A stretch of 64,000 nucleotides of DNA from Delphinapterus leucas (taxonomy: Eukaryota > Chordata > Mammalia > Artiodactyla > Monodontidae), in NCBI RefSeq assembly GCF_002288925.2, contig NW_022098043.1, forward strand, positions 8,268,761 to 8,332,760, in the 5' to 3' direction. The notes beneath the pieces were generated by a model, which saw only the letters and a program-made list of their open reading frames with translations, searched no databases and was not told the origin of the DNA. Positions 59,789 through 64,000 of the stretch are shown here, one piece after another (positions within the stretch are counted from its first letter, which is position 1; each line of letters opens with the position of its first letter). The translations under genes were made by a program, and so were the position numbers.

Positions 59789-61759
59789 TTTCTTGACTGC
59801 AAGGCCTCTGTGTTTGCTGCATTCTGCTCACAGGCCATGTCTTTCCTCACTCCCATTTTCCCACTTCTAGTCTTTCACACTCAATCTGGCTGCTGGGAGT
59901 TCGGGAGCCTTCTCCTTGGCATCAAACAAGCCTGCCCAGCTCCTTGTTAATTTAATCTATTTTCTGATCAACTGTGAAGAATGTGTGGGGGGGTTCCCTT
60001 TAATTTTAGTCAAAGTCTTTCACTTGTAATTAAGCAGCTCTGCACTTAACTCAGGGTGGCATGGGGAGGTCATAACTGCCCAACTGTTCTGCCAAAGAGA
60101 AGCTTAACTGGGAGACCAGCTCCCCCTCTCTGCCCACCCTTCCCCGTCGAAGAAGGGCTGTTAATTTGCCACAGCTTCTACCCAGTTATCACAGACTTGG
60201 CTTCTAATTCCCACACACGCCTCGGGAAGGCTTAACTGTCAGTAAGTTTGGTAACTTAGAAACCTCTTCCTTAACAACTTTGATGAGGAAAGTCATGTGT
60301 TCTCACAGGCTCCCTGCTGGATTATTTTTAACAGTAAAACTTGAGTGTGTGCATGCACTTTCTATACCTTTTGGTACTATATAATTATCCATGTTCAGGG
60401 GGTGTCATATCCAAGACACCCTGGTCATAAGATAACATGACTGTGAGCTATCTCGGAGAAAAACCTCAATTATGACTAATCCCTATAAGCCCACTCATGG
60501 TTATTTAGAGATTAACACCTCCTTCAGGTAAAACCGTTCCATCAAACCTGCTTTCATAACCCGCTGCCTCCTGCCGAGAGCAGGAACCATCTGTTACATG
60601 GAGGGAACATCAACTCTCCCCAGCTTCTCCCACATCGAGAGGGGAGGTGGGGGAAACAGGTGTTTGGGGACCTGGGCCAACGGTGTCTTTATATTCACAC
60701 CTTGGGTCTCAAACTCTGCCTTCCCGCCTCACTCCAGGGAGGCTTCTGCTGCATCCATCATCAACCCTGCTCAGCTCATCTCACCACCTCTAGGCCTGGC
60801 AGACTCTCAACCACAAAGTGATTTGACAAGATCTAGGCATAGGCTTCCATCAAGCTGCCTGTTGAATAAGCAAGTGGCCTGTTTACTTAAACATAATAGC
60901 TGCACCCCAGGGGCCTGCTAGGAGTCAGGAAACAAACATTGATAACGGTTCCCAAGGAACTGCCAAAAGGGCAGGTGCCCATTCCTTAAGATTACTCACC
61001 AAATCAACTGGAAAGAAGAACTGGATAGGAGAAGCTAACGCCATCTTCCGGCTTTCCAAAGGCTCCCACCTCCCACCACGGAGTCAGACCACCCTATTTC
61101 ACTCACAACCCAAACCTAAGCCTACAATAAATGCAATAAAATATAACTACCCACATATGATCTGCTGGTATATACCAAGGATGCATACATTTGAATTGGT
61201 CTTTTAAAAATGTTTGTCAGTTAATACTATCCTCTACCAATCCCCACCCCTCCTTGTGAGGCTTTGAGGATGAAAACGCTCAGGAGAACAAACCGGAGAT
61301 AGTAGCTGGCCTGAGAATGAGAAAACTTTGGTACCATTCCCAGTTCTACCCAGGACTAAAGATTAGAATACGCTGTCCTACGCAGAGTGCCATGTTTAAA
61401 AGGGGGAGTTGAGAAATTGGACCACAAGCCACCAAGTGATCAAAGGTCTGGAAAAGGAACTGGGCATGATTCCAGCAGCAGTGGGGAGGGGGGATTAGAG
61501 GTAGGTGGAGAAGAAGAGCTCAGTTCTTTTCAAGTACTGTTAGTTCTAGAAGGAGGCAAGATTAGGCGGCAGGATGGATGTGGGGGAGGGGCAAGAAAGA
61601 GCCTCTAGAAAGTGCGAGTTGACCTGGGTGAAACAGCGGGGGTCTGGGGGGAGGCTCAGATCTGGTTCCGATCTCTCCGTGTGACAGGACATCCCCTTGT
61701 CCCTCGGAGTCTGTGTTCGGTCTGTACTGCCCAGCCAGGAGGCCATAACCCAGCGGTTT
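59789..61759. other. 5' half of UBXN10 intron 1, mostly unique
   Basis: No exon or interspersed repeat is clearly recognised, apart from the YY1/ETS motif at 61039-61051. The low repeat load next to the promoter could reflect regulatory sequence. Confidence 0.35.
61039..61051. promoter_or_regulatory. YY1/ETS composite motif in UBXN10 intron 1
   Basis: CGCCATCTTCCGG joins a YY1 core (GCCATCTT) with an ETS core (TTCCGG). This arrangement is common at mammalian promoters. It sits about 1 kb inside the intron, outside the main CpG island, so it could mark an alternative start, but that is inference. Confidence 0.35.
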
Positions 61760-62024
61760 CCTAGGGCCCTCGGCTTCCGAAAAGCCCGGGAGCTGTCCCA
61801 TTCCGGCAACGGTGAGCTCTGGCCGGGCTGGCTCTGCCCCTGGGGAGCAGCCGCTTCCCTCCTGGCCCCTGACCTGTCTCCCGGGCTTCGCCCCTGGGGC
61901 CGAGTCTGGGGAGGCCCGCCCGGGCGACAGGCCCCGGGGGACTCGGGGCTGGCCTCTCCCGGCCCCTCCCACGCCCCCAGGAGGCCGAGGACAAACCCGC
62001 GGGCCGGCGGCCGGCCGCGCTCAC

Positions 62025-62140
62025 CTAGCGGCGCCGCTCCATCCGCCGCCGTCGCCGGGCACTGTCCCGCGGGTAAACAGCCTGGGTCTCCCGGGCAACC
62101 GCGCCGGTGGGCGGCCACGTGCTTCCGGTCTGGCCGGAAC
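62025..62140 (-). other. UBXN10: UBXN10 non-coding exon 1 (3' edge at donor; 5' edge uncertain)
   Basis: The 3' boundary is set by the donor AG/GTGAGC at 62025/62024. The transcription start cannot be read from sequence: this is a TATA-less CpG promoter, so the upper limit is only a guess based on the E-box and ETS sites at 62116-62139. Confidence 0.5.
62086..62099 (+). promoter_or_regulatory. X-box (RFX)-like site
   Basis: GTCTCC-cg-GGCAAC matches the RFX X-box pattern GTNRCC N(0-3) RGYAAC at 11 of 12 specified positions; the mismatch is T at the R of the first half-site. RFX factors drive many ciliary genes, so this fits the role of UBXN10. Function is inferred. Confidence 0.5.
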
Positions 62141-62149
62141 CGGCCCGGC

Positions 62150-62287
62150 CTGGGGGGAGGGGGAGGGGCGGGGTAGGGTTGGGGCGGGGGGGGGGGGCGG
62201 GGGAGGGGGGGGGGGAGGGGCGGGGGGAGGGGGGGGGGGGGGGGCGGGGGGGGGGGCGGGGGGCGGGGCCGGGGGGCGACGGGGTGG
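62150..62287 (+). repeat. Very G-rich low-complexity tract in the UBXN10 promoter
   Basis: About 135 bases of almost continuous G runs are broken by single A or C residues, with several runs longer than ten. The plus strand could form stacked G-quadruplexes. On the UBXN10 sense strand it is C-rich. The exact run lengths are doubtful because such tracts are hard to sequence. Confidence 0.85.
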
Positions 62288-62340
62288 GGACTCAGGCCTG
62301 GCCTCTGCTGCCTCCTCTTTTCCTCACCTAGCCTCCCTGC

Positions 62341-62589
62341 CTTGCTGCACATCTCCTGGGGGAGAGGGCGTCCAGGGGTTGGAGAGCCCTGGCCAGGAGG
62401 CTGGGGGTGGCAGGCCCGCCTGCCTCAAACCCCTTTCGTGACCTTGGCTCAGGCCCTGACCCTCTCAGTGTCCCTGATCGGCAGATGAAGCTGCTGAGAT
62501 GACTGATTCTTGAGAATCCTAGAATCTGAGCAGCTGCTTTTAGGGCATCTGTTTGAGGCCGCCCTTTCGACACCCGTTCCTTGACCTCC
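62341..62589. other. Promoter flank, no gene seen
   Basis: A GC-rich tail of the CpG island; nothing further is recognised. Confidence 0.4.
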
Positions 62590-63440
62590 TCATTTCCCTA
62601 TCAGCCTAGCACTCCCGGGCCACATCCGAAATCTTGCTGTAGCTACATCTGCACCTGCTTTGACCCTCCTGACCCTGACTTCTTCCGCAACTCCAGCCAC
62701 TTCTACCATGCTTGTCATTCAACATCTTCCAGAGGCCCGTCCATTGCCTTTCTGCTTTCTCCATATGAACCTGCTTCTTCCCTACCTGGTTGAGTTCAAG
62801 CTCCATTACCTCAGCTATTCCCTTGCAAGAAGCTGTGCCCTTGTCTTGCTGTCTTTCCATCACTCCCACCTGAGGAAACCCCAACCAGTCCACCTACACC
62901 AAAGTCCTGAAGAAATCTTGACCAGCCACAGGCATTGATGTCATGGAAACATGGGGTCTCCAACCTCCTTTGGACGCTCAATCCTACACAGAAATCCTCC
63001 CACTTTCCCCAGCCCAGTTTTGACTCCTTTCTTCTCAGTGGCTATTTCAAACCTTGTCCTCTCTCCCAAAATCTCTCACCTCTCCTCGTTCCTCCTCCTT
63101 CTCAGAAGATATCCTTACTTCCCTCCTCAGAGAGAAGATAGAAGCCATCATATGGAAACTTTCTCAGCTTTCTGCCCTCAGACCTACAAACTTGCCTACT
63201 TTCGTCTCCTTGCTTTCCTTCCTCCCTCCTGTTCCGATGGGAGGGAACCCATCCTCTGATTCTGTCCGAGATTCACCGCTGCTCCAGGGCTGCCCTGAAG
63301 CCTGTCCCTGGCCACAGGGTCACACCTGTACGCACCCTCATCGTACTCCAGGCCCTTGCTCCTGCTGTCCCCTCTGCCTACAAGATTCTTCTCCACGCTC
63401 CCCAACTTCTCATCCTCTTTCTTTGCCTAATGGCCACTTA
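62590..63440 (+). mobile_element. L2 (CR1-clade LINE) remnant
   Basis: The pyrimidine-rich text has peptide fragments resembling L2 ORF2 (for example SEDILTSLLREKIEAI from about 63100). From about 63330, CAGGCCCTTGCTCCTGCTGT and CTGTCCCCTCTGCCTACAAG resemble the L2 3' part. It is broken by stops and frameshifts. The family assignment is by resemblance only. Confidence 0.45.
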
Positions 63441-64000
63441 CCCTTCAGATCCCAACTTAATAGACAAAGGTTTTCTTCCAAGATGGAATTAAGATAGCTT
63501 CAGAAGGAGTCCTAACTGGACACTTGTCTGCCAGGCCCTGTTCTAGACTCTTGGAATTTGCAGAGGAATAACTAGTGACTGTATTATTAGAAGATAATGT
63601 TAGGAGACATTCAAGAACCATATCATCAGATGAAAAAAATTCAGATTCACTACCTAGCATAATGGCAAAATGTTTGCTACCTTGTCTATCCCAGATGCAT
63701 GGATACAGGACTGTAATAGAGTGCACCTCTAACCCTCCTGCAAGATGTTCACAATTGGCTGAGAAGACGAGTCGCACAGTCATAAGGAGCTACCAATCAG
63801 ATTCCTTTCAGTACAATCGGAGCCAAGGGTGAAAGAGCAGCACAGGTTGGACATGATTATGTGCCACGTGATTGGCACGGACAGGAAGTTCTCTGGGGGC
63901 CTGGGAAAGATGGGATTGTTTCAGCGGTGGTGTTTCTTCCCATCTCAGAAAAGAAGAACCTGATCTGTGGGAGCTGCTGGTGAGGCCCTGGGTTGGGCAG
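63441..64000. other. Right edge of window, no gene seen
   Basis: About 63490-63580 has MIR-like words (TGCCAGGCCCTGTTCTAGAC). No PLA2G2-type exon (the CCxxHDCCY motif) is present, although synteny would place PLA2G2C further in this direction. Confidence 0.35.

Larger units (their letters stand above)
56019..62024 (-). other. UBXN10: UBXN10 intron 1 with predicted splice sites
   Basis: On the minus strand a pyrimidine-rich tract ends in the acceptor CTTCCTTAG (AG at 56019-56020), leaving 15 nt of 5' UTR before the ATG. The donor is CTAG/GTGAGC with GT at 62023-62024, an excellent consensus inside the CpG island. One non-coding exon followed by one coding exon fits the arrangement known for mammalian UBXN10. 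The intron contains two L1 3' ends, two hAT-like elements, a MIR and a Bov-tA-like SINE, each listed separately. The pairing of donor and acceptor is inferred, since no transcript evidence is available here. Confidence 0.75.
61760..62340 (-). promoter_or_regulatory. UBXN10: CpG-island promoter of UBXN10
   Basis: CpG dinucleotides and GC content rise sharply here compared with the flanks. Visible sites are an E-box CACGTG at 62116-62121, an ETS site CTTCCGG at 62122-62128, a second ETS core CCGGAA at 62134-62139, and an X-box-like site at 62086-62099. There is no TATA box. An island of this kind can be bidirectional, so an antisense transcript is possible but not shown. Confidence 0.8.

Noticed and set aside
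61546..62352. 268-codon proline-rich frame on the minus strand over the UBXN10 promoter
   Set aside because: The poly-proline stretch is the translation of the C-rich strand of the low-complexity tract. There is no domain, and exon 1 of UBXN10 is better explained as non-coding.
61812..62441. 209-codon glycine-rich frame on the plus strand
   Set aside because: Same G-rich tract read the other way; GC-rich islands have few stop codons.

Overview
This window looks like nuclear DNA from a cetacean (whale or dolphin). The evidence is several tRNA-derived CHR-type SINEs, both the longer CHR-1-like form and the short GC-rich young form (for example 23751-23957 and 41505-41708, each with target-site duplications), together with Bov-tA-like SINEs and cetartiodactyl-type L1 3' ends. 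Family names come from memory of repeat consensus sequences and were not confirmed by a search. The layout is typical of mammalian intergenic DNA: low gene density, old L2/MIR background, endogenous retrovirus LTRs, and younger L1 and SINE insertions on top.

I can support only one protein-coding gene, UBXN10 (UBX domain protein 10), on the minus strand. Its whole coding sequence is one exon (55161-56003, 280 codons). A good splice acceptor lies 15 nt upstream of the ATG, and a consensus donor lies at 62025/62024 inside a CpG island (about 61760-62340) that serves as the promoter. The 6-kb intron carries two L1 copies, two hAT-like elements, a MIR and a SINE. The promoter holds an E-box, two ETS sites and an RFX/X-box-like site, which fits the known role of UBXN10 in cilia. 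The likely 3' UTR and 3' flank (about 53.1-55.16 kb) include a 16-bp perfect hairpin with an AATAAA hexamer on each strand. In human 1p36, UBXN10 sits between the PLA2G2 cluster and VWA5B1. On that basis 62.3-64 kb would face PLA2G2C and 1-53 kb would be the spacer towards VWA5B1, but I found no exon of either neighbour.

Region by region: 0-4.6 kb holds L1 pieces, an LTR-like repeat and a local templated insertion. At 7.65-8.13 kb there is a CpG island with an NRF1-type palindrome and no visible gene. From 12 to 29.4 kb there are at least six LTRs, including three packed into 19.95-21.6 kb, plus CHR SINEs and an antisense L2 ORF2 remnant. From 30 to 50 kb there are old L1, MIR, L2 and SINE copies, a twin-primed L1 at 39.5-40.3 kb and two CTCF-like sites. 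From 53 to 62.3 kb is UBXN10. The last 1.6 kb is mostly L2-like.

I found no CRISPR array, operon, functional RNA gene or new multi-gene system. The most interesting items are small: the two-strand poly(A) hairpin, two 5'-inverted L1s, the local template-switch patch, the orphan CpG island and the X-box in the UBXN10 promoter.
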